Source of the DNA: Casuarius casuarius
Taxonomy: Eukaryota > Chordata > Aves > Casuariiformes > Casuariidae
Direction: 5' to 3'
Assembly (NCBI GenBank): GCA_003342895.1
Contig: PTFA01000011.1
Coordinates: 6,907,081-6,971,080, forward strand
Length of the DNA: 64,000 bases
Part shown: in pieces, positions 25,613 to 36,249 of the stretch
How positions within the stretch are numbered: position 1 is the stretch's first letter
Layout of the letters: each line of letters starts with the position of its first letter
The notes under the pieces: model-generated
Database searches by the model: none
What the model was told of the DNA's origin: nothing
What the model saw: only the letters and a program-made list of their open reading frames with translations
Made by a program: the position numbers and the translations under genes

Positions 25613-26617
25613 GTAAGTTAATTTCAGTACAAGATCTTAGACTTGCAATTTTTTTGTTGGACTATATGTTTCTTATTGACATGCATTGTAAACTTGAGAC
25701 CTGCCGCATGTCAGAATAAGCAGTGTTTCTATTGCTGCAGCAATGAGGGATGGCTATTCAAGTAGAGTAGAAAAACTGAGAGCCCACCTTTTCCGTCGTG
25801 TCAGTCAGTAGGGCAGAGAGAAGGTGAGAAGAGAAAGAAAATAGTCTTGGTGTCCCCTGGTAGTCAGTAGGGAATAGTGTGTGTTCTGGTGACCTACAAA
25901 GCTACTGCTGTTGTGATCCGCATTGTAATGCCACCCTCCTCTACATCCTCCTGCTGCTCCCACTAGGGAAGTGGCAGCTCTTATATGCGGTACCGCGTGC
26001 ACCTTTAGATCCCTCCCTTATGTTACCATCTGTTCAACCTATTATTCTTTATGAAAGAAAGTGGAACTTGAATCAGCTACCAGGAGGTGGTATAAGTTCT
26101 GACAGTTTCATCTCAGCAGAGTGCTTGATATCCACCACCTAAGAGCTGAAATAATAATGTCGTCCCTTCATTGCCTCTCCAGATCCAACATGTCAGCATT
26201 ACTTATATGCGCTCTGCCACTCCCTCCCTCAGCAGGCTGACTGGCCCACAGAGCTCAGTTCTCAGTCCTTCTCAAAACGCTGTTCAGTGCTAAGATACAA
26301 GCTTTTATTCTGTTTCATTGTTCCAGAAATTAAGATACTGAGCTTCAAAACCACAAGCATAGAGAACGCTCTTCAGCTTTCCATGAGGACTCAACTGCTT
26401 TATGGAAGAGCATAATTTAAACTACCCATGTATTAATTAACTAATTTAATTTTTATAATTGCAGTCCTGTGTCTAAAAGATCAAGGAACTTGGCTGCAAT
26501 CAGTTTAATGCATCTTAAACAGAGAGCTGTTTTCAACCCCCATTCCGGCCATTATCTGGATAACAGCCAACATGCTACACAAAATCCATTATTTTAAGGA
26601 TAGCTAATGACACAAAC
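25613..26617. other. non-coding DNA
   Basis: Nothing recognisable apart from a slightly GC-richer segment at about 25790-26290 with short overlapping frames on both strands. Confidence 0.5.
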
Positions 26618-26775
26618 TAAGTGATCCTGAATGATGAAATGGTTCGTGCGGTTTTTATTGATTTTGGCAAAACATTCAATCTGGAATCTCATTTGCTTTT
26701 CATTCAGTTGTGAAAAATATCTTGTTCTGGATTTTTCAGATCAGGCTGAAAAATGCATAAATACGTGTCTGTTGA
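26618..26775 (+). mobile_element. decayed CR1/L2-type LINE reverse-transcriptase fragment, sense strand
   Basis: Reading from 26621 in frame gives a stretch containing AVFIDFGKTFN followed by SHLLFIQL, then TGA at 26711. This follows the first catalytic block of CR1/L2/Jockey-type reverse transcriptases, whose family pattern is roughly V(Y/F)LDFSKAFDxV(S/P)HxxLLxKL. The first catalytic aspartate of the palm is the D in FIDF. Upstream is a stop (TAA 26618-26620) and downstream a stop. The bases after the TGA still resemble the next block (a serine/glycine-rich stretch before the expected WI motif). It is a short, inactive remnant; no 3' end or target-site duplication can be seen. Confidence 0.5.
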
Positions 26776-28083
26776 AACAGAAGAAAGAAAGGAAGAAATT
26801 GATGGAGGGAAAAAATACACATTGTCTTCTTGCAATTGGAATCTACTCCTTTTAATTCAGTCAACCTTGGTTGTTTACTAACATCAAAATTTGTATAACA
26901 TTTAATCTTGGTAAAATATCTAATGTATCATTAGGAAGACTCAATCGGTTGCTAATTTCTTAAAATAGTTCACAGGGTACTAATCCTATATTTCTTCTAC
27001 ATGGAAGGGCCTGTCTTCTCAGAGAGCTCAGTGAAGCCCATGAAGTCTATGCTTAGCTTCTGACCATAAGCAGATACGAGTCTGGTGAGTGTATCAGTCA
27101 AAGTCAATTAGCATCTCTTGGGGAATAGAAAAATTCTAGAAAGGGAGATGAATTCTGCTAATACTTGATGGAAAAGAAGGGATGATGAGCAGAAGAGATC
27201 AGCAAACAATTCTGAAATGTGTAAGTTTGCATGTTTTTATCATGCTTTTGGATGTTTCTGCTTACACTTTTAAAAATTTTTCTCCACTACAAAAAATAAT
27301 AGGCATATGATGCTTGTATTACTTAGGATCAACTAATTTTTCTGCATTTCCTAGATTTGCTAATAATTTCTGGGTTTGCTAGTCACCAGTGAATTGTACC
27401 TTTGGAGTGCAGAAGCTACGGGCTAAAAAAAAAAAAGTCTTCTGAGAAATTTCCTTTGAGAGGCAAAGACTGTCATATGTTGTGTCATATGTGTTCCTTA
27501 TAAAAACCAGAAATAATTGAGGAAGAAAGGCTGTTAGCAGAGTATTGCAGAGGCTGACTAGATGGCCATTGAATGAGGGGCAGTAGGCAGAGAAGCTAAC
27601 AGAGGCAGGTAGTGGGCATCTCGCTGCCTTGGATCAGCTGCAGTGGATGAGGCCATCTTCCTTACTACAGCTGGAGGAGGTGGGAAGCAGTCTAGTCTAG
27701 CAGTTGCCAAATAGCATGACTCAAATTACTTGTTTTTAAAAGGATAAGGACCACTACATATTTTCCTGCTTATTTTTCTTTCTCCTTTTCTTTTCTCCCT
27801 TCAGTACAGTGCTACTGGATAAACCATTTGGATTCATTATTTGGGTAAGGAATTTCAGCTCATTGAGCACCCATATTTTTTTCCAGTCTTTGTTAGTGGC
27901 CTCTAAAATTTGAACCTAAACCATGTTGCTGCCAGTCAGGTCCTGGAACACATGGTGCACCATATCTTAATATATGTGTACTCGCAACATAAATGAGCCA
28001 ATGAGCTGCTATCTCTGTTTTACAGACATAGAGCTGGGCATAGGAGGACTGAAGCTTATACTAAATAAAGGCTAGGGCTTTTA

Positions 28084-28113
28084 TATTGTATGTGTACGTA
28101 TTGTATGTGTATA
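28084..28113 (+). repeat. 15-bp tandem duplication
   Basis: TATTGTATGTGTACG is followed directly by TATTGTATGTGTATA; 13 of 15 positions agree. Confidence 0.75.
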
Positions 28114-28723
28114 TTTATATGAAATCCTGCACTCTTTCTTAGCTATCTCTCCTAAACATTGTGAAAGCTCCTCAAGTTCTTGAGTTGCTTTCTTGAGCAA
28201 TTTGATAGGGCTAAAACAGCTCAGTACCAGATTTGCCATGTTGCTCAAATTCACTGAAATCTTTAAAGGAGCACAAAGGGGTTCAGCTCAAACAATGCTG
28301 TCAAATAGCACACCAAAAAAAATCCATCTGTACACTTAACATGGGGTCAGAATTAGCAGGCTTGCTGCTCTTCCTTACTCTGTTTGTACCTGCCTGGGAA
28401 GTAGAGACAGATGTCAGATGATAAGTTTTCCCTCTTCTTGAGGGAATTCAAACTTAATCTTTCTCATGCAGGGAGAGTTTCCAAATCATCGAGTAAATGC
28501 ATATTCTAGGAGGACGTCCTACCGTGTACTTCAACTTTAGCTTCTCCAGGAAACAGTTTGTAGGGGGAAAATAGTCTGACTTAACAGTCATCTGAGATAA
28601 GGGCTCTCAGGGGTCTAGTTCTAAGGACTGTTTGTGCATTTTACATAAAATTGCGATAGGATGAAATACATAAATGTGTGCTATAGCAGACTGTAAACTG
28701 AGGCTAGGCTTCAAACTGTTTTC

Positions 28724-28747
28724 GGGCAGGGGGAGGGAGCTGGAGGG
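28724..28747 (+). other. potential G-quadruplex motif
   Basis: Four G-tracts of three or more (28724-28726, 28729-28733, 28735-28737, 28745-28747) are separated by loops of 2, 1 and 7 bases. This fits the usual G3+N1-7 rule. Folding is not shown by sequence alone. Confidence 0.5.
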
Positions 28748-29348
28748 AGCAGTAACCTTTGGGTTTTGAGGGTTTTTTTTCAAACCTTCCAGACAAGCTT
28801 TACTTTTTGAATCACATTTTCAGACTCTTATTCTGTAACATTTCTAAGGCACCGTTAGTATGAGTAAAATATAATGAAATAGAAAATGACAGTCTCAGTG
28901 GTACGGGTGAATCTCATACAATGCTGAGCAAGCAAGGGGCTGAAAAACAGATAACCCATAGCCGGTGCTGCTTGGAATTGACTAATTATGCTTGATAGAG
29001 TAGCAAGGGTCAAACATTTCCTCTGACAACCCTTACAAATACCTGAGAAATAATTCGGAAAAACAGTAGTCTTTTAGTCTCTGAGCTACTGGAAGTTTCG
29101 CAGCAGTTGAGAAGAAAAGACTAATTGTCAAGGATTGTTCAGGGGAGAACAAAAATTCTTAGTAGGGTTTTCAATTACTGGGGTGTATCTGGAAGTCGTT
29201 TGACTAGCTTTATGGATCAAGAAACTGATGCTAGTACTGGCGAGAGAGATGGAATCAGTCCATTCAAACATTTCCTAAGCAGCACTTCTTATTATTTTTT
29301 CCTACAGCACATTCAGCATATTCATAGTGCAAATCTATACTGATATTG

Positions 29349-29376
29349 GGGTCAAATTGGGGTCAAATTGAGGTCA
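29349..29376 (+). promoter_or_regulatory. candidate retinoic acid response element: three half-sites as a double DR5
   Basis: GGGTCA (29349-29354), GGGTCA (29360-29365) and AGGTCA (29371-29376) are direct repeats, each separated by the same 5-bp spacer AATTG. Direct PuGGTCA repeats with 5-bp spacing are the classic binding sites of RAR/RXR heterodimers. The identical spacers show that the array arose by tandem duplication of an 11-bp unit, so it may be a chance mini-repeat. Even so, all three half-sites keep the consensus. No promoter or exon is recognised beside it; it could act as a distal enhancer element. Confidence 0.4.
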
Positions 29377-30141
29377 CCCTTAAAGAACCCTGAGCTACAA
29401 GCTCAGCACTTCATCATGCATTAACATTCACATCAGTGGAGAGGAAGGTTATTGTTTACAGTGCAGGAAATTTTTCAGGACTGGGTTTTTGATACTTCAT
29501 TTTTGTTTCCAGACTTGTCTCTGTTTACAGGTAGTAAAGAGAATAAGACATAATGGAAGACACTGAAGGACTGGATAACAAAAATAATCCAGTGGACTTC
29601 TGTGCTGAAAGCCTGTAAGTAAATTCCAACTATCCTGCAGAAAGAGAGGATGGGGGATAGGAAACACTTTGGTCAAACTCCATATCTGGAAGTTTAGGAT
29701 AGATTTGTAAGTGAACAGCCTCTAAACAGTGATCTAGCTTAGTGGTTTACAGTATAAAACTTAGTGGCTAAGAGCAATTAATGGTTCAAGAGCAATTATA
29801 AAGATGCTGGCTGTGTAGATACATTTCAATAGAGATATTGAATAATGCTTCTATATCTAATGCCATTAACCATCTCATGGTTCAGCTTGATGCACTAGCT
29901 TTTTGTATGAGTATCTTCCCTGTAACAGTCAATCAGAGGATAAGCGTTCTGCGAGTCTGAAGGCAAAAAGATGTGTTTACTTACATCGGTTGCTTCTAGT
30001 GAACTACTTGCAGCCAAACTTCTGTGATATGTTTGAGAAAGTAACATGTTTTTTTTTTTTCTTTTCAGTCCCTTCACCAACGTTGAGAAGATTTAGATTT
30101 CCTTTTCCATGAACCTGTAGCAGAAAGGGAGCAAGCAGACA

Positions 30142-30187
<46 letters not shown>

Positions 30188-31493
30188 AGAGATAAAGAGA
30201 TAAAGTATCTTTTTAGAATGCTGTATATTTCCTTATTAAAATAGGAATCTCTTAAGGACTCAGTGGTGTTCCTGCTTGATAAATTATCTATTGGTGAATG
30301 TGATTTGCTGTAAGTCAGAAGTGCAAACACACGTATGCCATGTATGTCTATACCACATAACACCTGAGATACCATTAATAATGTTCCATTTGATATTAAG
30401 GCTTTTCTGTTCTGCTTACAGTTTTGTCAACATTTTATACTTACTGTTTTTTACAGTAACTATTGGTCATCATTTAGTCGTGATCATTCCATTTTAGGTA
30501 TGTCTTAAAATATGTCATCCCAGTGTGACTGAAAAGAAAAATTCAAACAATTGGTCCTTTATATGGCATATAAATTCATTTTGATCAATTTAAAATATCC
30601 TAAAAATTTTTGGCTTACCTGATAACATTTTGGAAAATATTGGGTTCGTGAAAGGTGTAATCTTTGTGGGTGGTTCAGGAAACTGGTTATAGGTACTCTG
30701 TTCTTTTTTGTCAGATATTTTGTGGGACAGTCAAATCTTTACAGTGTGACGTCTTCATCTCTCTCTTTTTTTTAATAGATTATATCTAAGTGAAAACTTT
30801 TGTGTGGTAAATGTGATTTGACTTTTTCATTTTTCCAATGCAATTAAGTTTTAATGTGAAGCTATTAATGATAATATTATCCAGTCATTTTTTCTCACAT
30901 AGCAAGATAATCATTTTGAAATAATAATCATAAAAATGTAAAGTTATGTTGATATTAAACAATTAAACCTTCTTTTGACCAAAAAACACCAATTCAGCTT
31001 TCATTACACAATGCTCTTTTAATTTAAAAAAAGTATGCCTCTTCTTTTTCAGTATTGACTTTCATTTACTATTTCATCTAGACGACTTTTGTATGGAAAT
31101 TAGATTTCTCTTTCTAGTTGAACAGATGCTAATAAAAGTATTCTGCAATCACTTGCTGAAGTTTTAAGTCAAGTCACTTTGATTATTTTTGCATCCCAAA
31201 TGTCATTTTCCTCTGCAAGCACCCTAGCAAACAAAGTTACTGAAGCGAGTATTTTCAAATGAAACAAATAACCAATGTTTGTGAAAACTCTGCTTTAAGT
31301 TTTTCTTCAGCAGCAATCATTCAAGTTGATTAATCAGGGAACACATGTACTACAAAGGCAAACCTCAAATGCACAGATCCCGTTTTATATGTCTGTTATT
31401 TCTAGTGACCTTCTTGTATCCAAACTACTGTATAACTCCTGATCTGTCACCTGGCATCCTTGACACTTTTTTTTCTTTTTTCTCTCTCTACAG
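29377..31493. other. AT-rich non-coding DNA with a CA microsatellite
   Basis: No gene is supported. A T12 run followed by CTTTTCAG ends near 30068 and resembles an acceptor, but no donor partner was found. The long (CA)n array at 30143-30185 is listed separately. Confidence 0.5.
30143..30185 (+). repeat. (CA)21 microsatellite
   Basis: An uninterrupted CA dinucleotide array of 43 bases, likely length-polymorphic. Confidence 0.97.
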
Positions 31494-31582
31494 TGTCATT
31501 ATGCTAGCAGCTTGACGCAAGGGTATGAAAACAAAAGGCACAACTTTGTAAAGCAAAAGTTCGCTATCGGTTGGTCTGAGAG
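31494..31582 (+). other. candidate 89-nt internal exon, one open frame
   Basis: A very strong acceptor (an almost pure T/C tract of about 27 bases then ACAG, ending at 31493) has a plausible branch point in CTTGAC just upstream. The donor GAG|GTATGA lies at 31583. The frame starting at 31494 is open to the end (CHYASSLTQGYENKRHNF, then a basic stretch ending IGWSER); the other two frames have early stops. Three CpGs remain (GACG, TTCG, ATCG), against the local depletion. The peptide is not recognised and no neighbouring exon was found. It could be an isolated exon of a long gene, a non-coding exon, or a chance hit. Confidence 0.25.
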
Positions 31583-32078
31583 GTATGATTCCAAGGGATA
31601 TTTTGTTCATACAACTTGAACCTGCGAATACCTCTGCAGGCAAACAACCTTCTCACCTAAACATTCTCTGTGTGTTCAGCACACCATAATAATGCTTCCT
31701 CTTGGCTGATTCATGTTTGCCTCTGAAATCTGCTCTATCTTATGTAAAATTGTTTCCAGGCTAAATGTTTTTTTTCCTTGAGTTCTCTTTAGTACAGCAC
31801 TATCAGCTTGAATGTGCTTAGGTGGCTCAAATTTGTTGTTCTCTATCAGTCCCCAATAAAATAATATTTATGTCAAAGCTCTTCCTTTTAAAATAAATGA
31901 CCTAAGAAATATTACGATTTTAAGAGGAAAAACAGGAAAGAAAAGTGTTCACTGTTTTCTGTTTGCCGAGAAGTTTTACTGTTGATTCCTTCAATGTTAC
32001 AACCATATAAAGAATGGACATTCATCATGGTCTGTTCCATTGAAATTGAACTTCAGACTGCTCTGTTGCAAAAGCAAA

Positions 32079-32148
32079 ACCAAACACAATAAAAGTATAA
32101 AATGAAATTCAAAAGCTGTGTTGTGAAATGGGACCAAACACAATAAAA
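32079..32148 (+). repeat. direct repeat of 16 bases, period 54
   Basis: ACCAAACACAATAAAA occurs at 32079-32094 and again at 32133-32148. The sequence between and after the copies is not repeated, so this is not a simple tandem array. Confidence 0.7.
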
Positions 32149-32567
32149 AGAGTGCTAAATAATGGTGTTTCGGAGGTATAAATTGTATTCCTTTTATGTG
32201 AGTTTTTAATGTTTGCTATGTACGAATACTGTGCTATGTGAATTGTGGCAGGAGAAGAAGGGAGGGGAAGGAAATATTTCAGGTGAGCATGGGATTTTTA
32301 TTTTCAACTGAGCAACTTGTGCACCATCATATCAGTTTTTTTCAAGCTCTTTCTTATATAGTGGCAGAAACATGATGTGTCTAAAAAGAAAAGATTCTGC
32401 TATTTGGTGAATAACTATAAATTTATATATTTTTTGAAACACGCAAATATGTCCTTGGTTTAAAAAAAAACCACTCGAAGTAAATGGAGGTTTTCTACTT
32501 GCAGTTAGTTTTCTTTGCTATCTTTCCTTCTGTGTGAGTTTAAATATGCTGGCTTCTCCTTTTCATC

Positions 32568-32585
32568 TTTTTTTTTTTTTTTTTT
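32568..32585 (+). repeat. poly(T) run of 18
   Basis: Uninterrupted T homopolymer. Confidence 0.9.
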
Positions 32586-33151
32586 GACATTAAGGCAGAC
32601 TATATTTTATCATCAAAAGGATCATTGCCATTATTATTATTTTTGGTTCAGGTTTTGTGCTTCAAAGGTGTTTTCAGCTTCATCTAAGAAAAACTGGTTA
32701 CTGCTTAGCTCTAACTGATGTTAAAAGTTACTACATCTAGGGAAAGATAGATTTCCTCAGCTTATCATTATGAAAGATCATTGTAATTTAAAATGAAAGT
32801 TAAGAGCTAAAAACGAGACTAAATGGAAAGCTCAAGTAGAAGGTTAAAGAGAACTCCATCTAAAATACTAGTATGGTTTTAAATTCTAGTCAAGGATTTA
32901 CTATTCTGTTCTACAGGACCAGTCAAAAATGTCTGGGATACTGTAAGAAAATAGTGTAATAATTCAAAAGCAAGAGACCCGCTGGACCAAAGAAAGGAAT
33001 GATTTAAAGGGCAGCTGTGTCAGCAGCTGTGGTGGGCCTGTCCTGCTGGGCTATCCTGCCCCCCTGCTTGGCATCAGAAGATACCTTACCCACCTATCAC
33101 AAGATGCCACAAGGCCAAGAAGATACTTGGAGGAGTGGCTGAGCTGATGGC

Positions 33152-33157
33152 TATATA
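33152..33157 (+). promoter_or_regulatory. LTR TATA box
   Basis: TATATA inside the solo LTR, positioned upstream of the LTR poly(A) hexamer. It would have directed U3 transcription in the original element. Confidence 0.55.
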
Positions 33158-33175
33158 ACCAGCCATTGTGTTTTC

Positions 33176-33221
33176 AATAAAGGCTTTCTTGCACCATTCT
33201 TCTTGTGATCTGTGTCGTCGT
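33176..33221 (+). terminator. LTR polyadenylation signal with GT-rich downstream element
   Basis: AATAAA at 33176-33181 followed by a T/GT-rich stretch at about 33196-33221 forms a canonical cleavage and polyadenylation module. Cleavage would be expected near 33193-33200. Confidence 0.55.
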
Positions 33222-33229
33222 ATGCCACA

Positions 33230-36200
33230 CTGCTTCTCTAGTAAGATGTACAACTCTAGGGTTAACAGCCCCCTAAAATGCTTAAAAATCACCTAAAATG
33301 TGATTTTTGAAAAAGCCAGCCTACAGTTCTCCAAGTTTTATCGGAGATCTCTTATTGAGTCATGAGAAGCAGACTATTCTGCCCTGAACTTTTCTCTGAA
33401 GATGTCTAAGATATCTCATGCAAAAATGGAGCTGGAGGTCACGTCTTTCTATTTCAAATAAAAGGTTCAGTAGCCATGTTCTAAGTGGAAGGGATGTAGA
33501 AGCATGCTATACTGCGCAGATCAGAGGTGCTGATAAGAGAGCAAAGCATCCCTCCTTATCCTTTCCCGCTTCCCAAAATCTGGACTTGACCTGCGCGTCT
33601 TATTTTACCAACCTGTGGTTTGGAGACCAGAACAGGATTTGGAAAATAGGGTTTGATTCCTTTCCCTGACTGAAGAGAGTTCAATTTACATCTCCCAAAG
33701 TAGCTATAAGCTGAGCTGGGCCACGGATGCTCTTGTTTCTTCCTGCTGTAGCTGTTTCAGTTTTCATGGAGTACTTAACCATTCAATGAACCAGTGACTT
33801 AGAGCAAGGATACAGGCATCCACAGGAATAAGAATGAAGCTGACTCTGTTACCTTGTGCTTGGGACCTTACCTGAAAAACAGGTATTAGTCCAGGAAATG
33901 ATTGCAAGTATATTATTTCTTCTGAAAAGGCTGCTTGCCATAATTCCCAAGAGTTACAAGATTAGTAGATCTGTCCTAATTGATAGTGATGTCCTAGCTG
34001 GAGTTGGAAAGGCAACTGAATACTTTTCCTAATCTGAGGAAATTAAAATCCTATTGGACTAAGCAATAGATTCCAGTTTAGCATTTAAGCTGTAGGTTAA
34101 AAGAAAAAAAAGTGTTCATTAATGTGACAGGTGAACCAGGCTCTGAAATAGCTTATCATTAAATACGTTTGCGCTGTAAATTTAGAACTGGATGACTTTT
34201 TTCCCCCCTTGATTAAATAGTTGCTTCCCTGAAGCTATATGGTATTAGCAAAGCAGTAACGTCAAAGGTTGCAGTTGTTACTGCTGTGAAATATGATCTT
34301 AATTCTTTTATTAAACATGCCATTTAGATGCCATATATTTTNCTCTACTCTAGCAAGTCAACTATCTATAGGCTCACAGCTCAAATCGGTATTTAGCCAT
34401 GTTATAAGAGATATATCTAAACAGTACAGATAGCTTCCTCCTGTGTTGCGTTCTTCTTCCTCAGACCCACTGAAACTGCTAAAGGATCATTTGGAGATTG
34501 AACTTTGAACCGTTTCTCATGCAAATGGTGTAATTCTCAATTCTGTGTGCAGTTCTGAAGCTCAGCTGTGAGAAAACCTTCCTCCAAAGCCAAGTGAAAT
34601 CACTGCCACCCACCCCAGGGTTTTGTGTGAATGAGCATTTAATGATTGAATCCAATGGGATTATTCCTATGAAAAAGGTCTGCAGGATCTGAACCTTAAA
34701 TTATAAATGCTTTATAGTGAGGACTTCATCTTCCTTTATATTCTGCGAAATGCTGTTCATATCCATTGTCCTGTGAGGAAAAAATATTCTCCTATAATAA
34801 CCTGACCCTCTTTTGAACTCTCTATATGTTCTGGATATTTTAAGTGTTCCACAACTTGTCTATTGTTCTGCTTCCTAAATTTTTCCCAGCTGGGGACAAA
34901 TTACCATTTTAAATCAGAAACTTCATTTGTTTGTTTTTAGTTCTTGCCAATAGTTGTGTAAAGTGACCACGGACACTGCCTCAACTGTGCAGGGGGGTGA
35001 TTTTCCTGACTACAATGCTAAGTGCTCCTTTCCTTGCAATAGCTGTGTGTTAGGCTCCTAGTTTAGTATGCCAGCTGGAAATCTGGGGGGGGTTAGCCTC
35101 TCAGCTGAAATTTTTCCCCATTCATGGTTTTTGGAGGTAATGTAGAACTTAAGGGCAGAGTAGATAAAATAACATTAAACATTGCATCTGTAGAACGAAG
35201 AATTTATTTTATTCTTTGAATTACTGCTGTTTACTGCTAGTTCATGGACCTACCAGTCCCAATTTTCGTTCTACTATAGAAGGATGTCTCACTATAGCTA
35301 CATAAACACCTACACCAAATGAAATCATCATACCTACCCCATACAAATGTCTTTTTTGTTATCCATTTACCTTTTTCACTGTCTTTAAAGTGTCTTTATC
35401 TTACTTGTTCACGTTTGCCTCTGAACTATCGTATGGAACATTTTTACAAGCTGTATATTTCAAATTCCTCAATGACAGCTAATGTTTTCATTACTGATGC
35501 ATTCACTTTCCTGATGAGGTATTCTACAATCATAACAAATTAAATGAGTGACATACAGTGTGCAGATATTTGTTTGCTCTTCGACTAGTTACAGGGAAAC
35601 AGCTTGTACTAAAAAAACAAAATATGTAACTCTGAATAAGTGCAATATTGCTAAGCTAGAGATGCCACAGATTACTGAAGCTTGTTCCTGTTGCTGAATG
35701 CTGTAGTAATGTCATTCAGATTCCATTATAACTCTTAATTGGCGTCTATGGAGAAGTTGAAAAAAGCTTGCCTTGTGGACTAAAGCTGTATATTTTATAT
35801 TCCATTTCAATTAATAATGTATTCCTCCCCTTTCCAGGAAAAGCTAAATGAAAGCCCTCTTATGTATTTTCTGAACAACTGGAGTTTTTTTTTTTTTTAA
35901 TCTAAGTCCATAAATCAACATTCTAAAACATTTTCCTTTGTTCTAATCGGTTCCTCAAAAGTTCCAAGAAAGAAGTTTCCAGATTTGAAGTTCAGTTGGT
36001 CTTTGTGAGTGGTCAGGAGGAATTTCGTTGCCAATTGCCTTTTCTTCAAGTATTTCCACTTTATTGCTTTCTTTGGACTAGACTCCTGTTAACTGCTCCC
36101 CATCTCTTGCTGTTCACTTCTTCATTGGGATTCCTGCCAATTTTGTACAGCCATAAAAGTGAGGAATGGTATCATGTCCTCCATCTTCCTGCTATATATG

Positions 36201-36249
36201 TTTCAGTTGTATACATTTAATTTTTGGAAATTATAACTCTTTTTGTTAG
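33230..36249. other. non-coding DNA
   Basis: No gene is supported. Short open frames (up to 83 codons at 33418-33669) start with non-ATG codons or lack recognisable features. T14 at 35885-35898; N at 34342. Confidence 0.55.

Larger units (their letters stand above)
26776..29348. other. non-coding DNA
   Basis: No gene is supported. It contains A12 at 27425-27436, a 15-bp tandem duplication at 28084-28113 and a G-quadruplex-type motif at 28724-28747. A 26-codon ATG frame lies at 28341-28421 in a strong start context; its hydrophobic start looks like a signal peptide (MGSELAGLLLFLTLFVPA). That frame is too short to call. Confidence 0.45.
31583..33027. other. AT-rich non-coding DNA
   Basis: No gene is supported. 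It holds a 16-base sequence repeated at 54-bp spacing (32079-32094 and 32133-32148), each copy with AATAAA, and T18 at 32568-32585. Confidence 0.55.
33028..33229 (+). mobile_element. solo LTR of an endogenous retrovirus (retroviral-type, small)
   Basis: The 202-bp segment starts TGTGG and ends CCACA, a perfect 5-bp terminal inverted repeat of the TG...CA type. Inside, in order, are a GC-richer U3-like part, a TATA box (CTATATAACC, 33151-33160) and AATAAA (33176-33181) only about 25 bp later. A GT-rich downstream element follows (33204-33221). The poly(A) hexamer close after TATA and before the presumed R region is the arrangement known from avian alpharetroviral-type LTRs. No internal retroviral genes lie on either side, so it is a solo LTR left by recombination. 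The flanks (CAGC and CTGC) match only 3 of 4 as a target duplication, so the exact ends are uncertain. Confidence 0.65.

Noticed and set aside
27805..27845. 40-nt open segment after a strong pyrimidine-rich acceptor, reading VLLDKPFGFIIW, faintly like the serpin signature
   Set aside because: The residue after PF is glycine, which the signature does not allow. The donor is mediocre and the segment is very short.
31565..31680. GGTTGGTCTGAGAGGTATGATT, faintly like the 5' end of a Y RNA
   Set aside because: The matching 3' strand (CTTGACTAGCC type) and T-tail are missing downstream.
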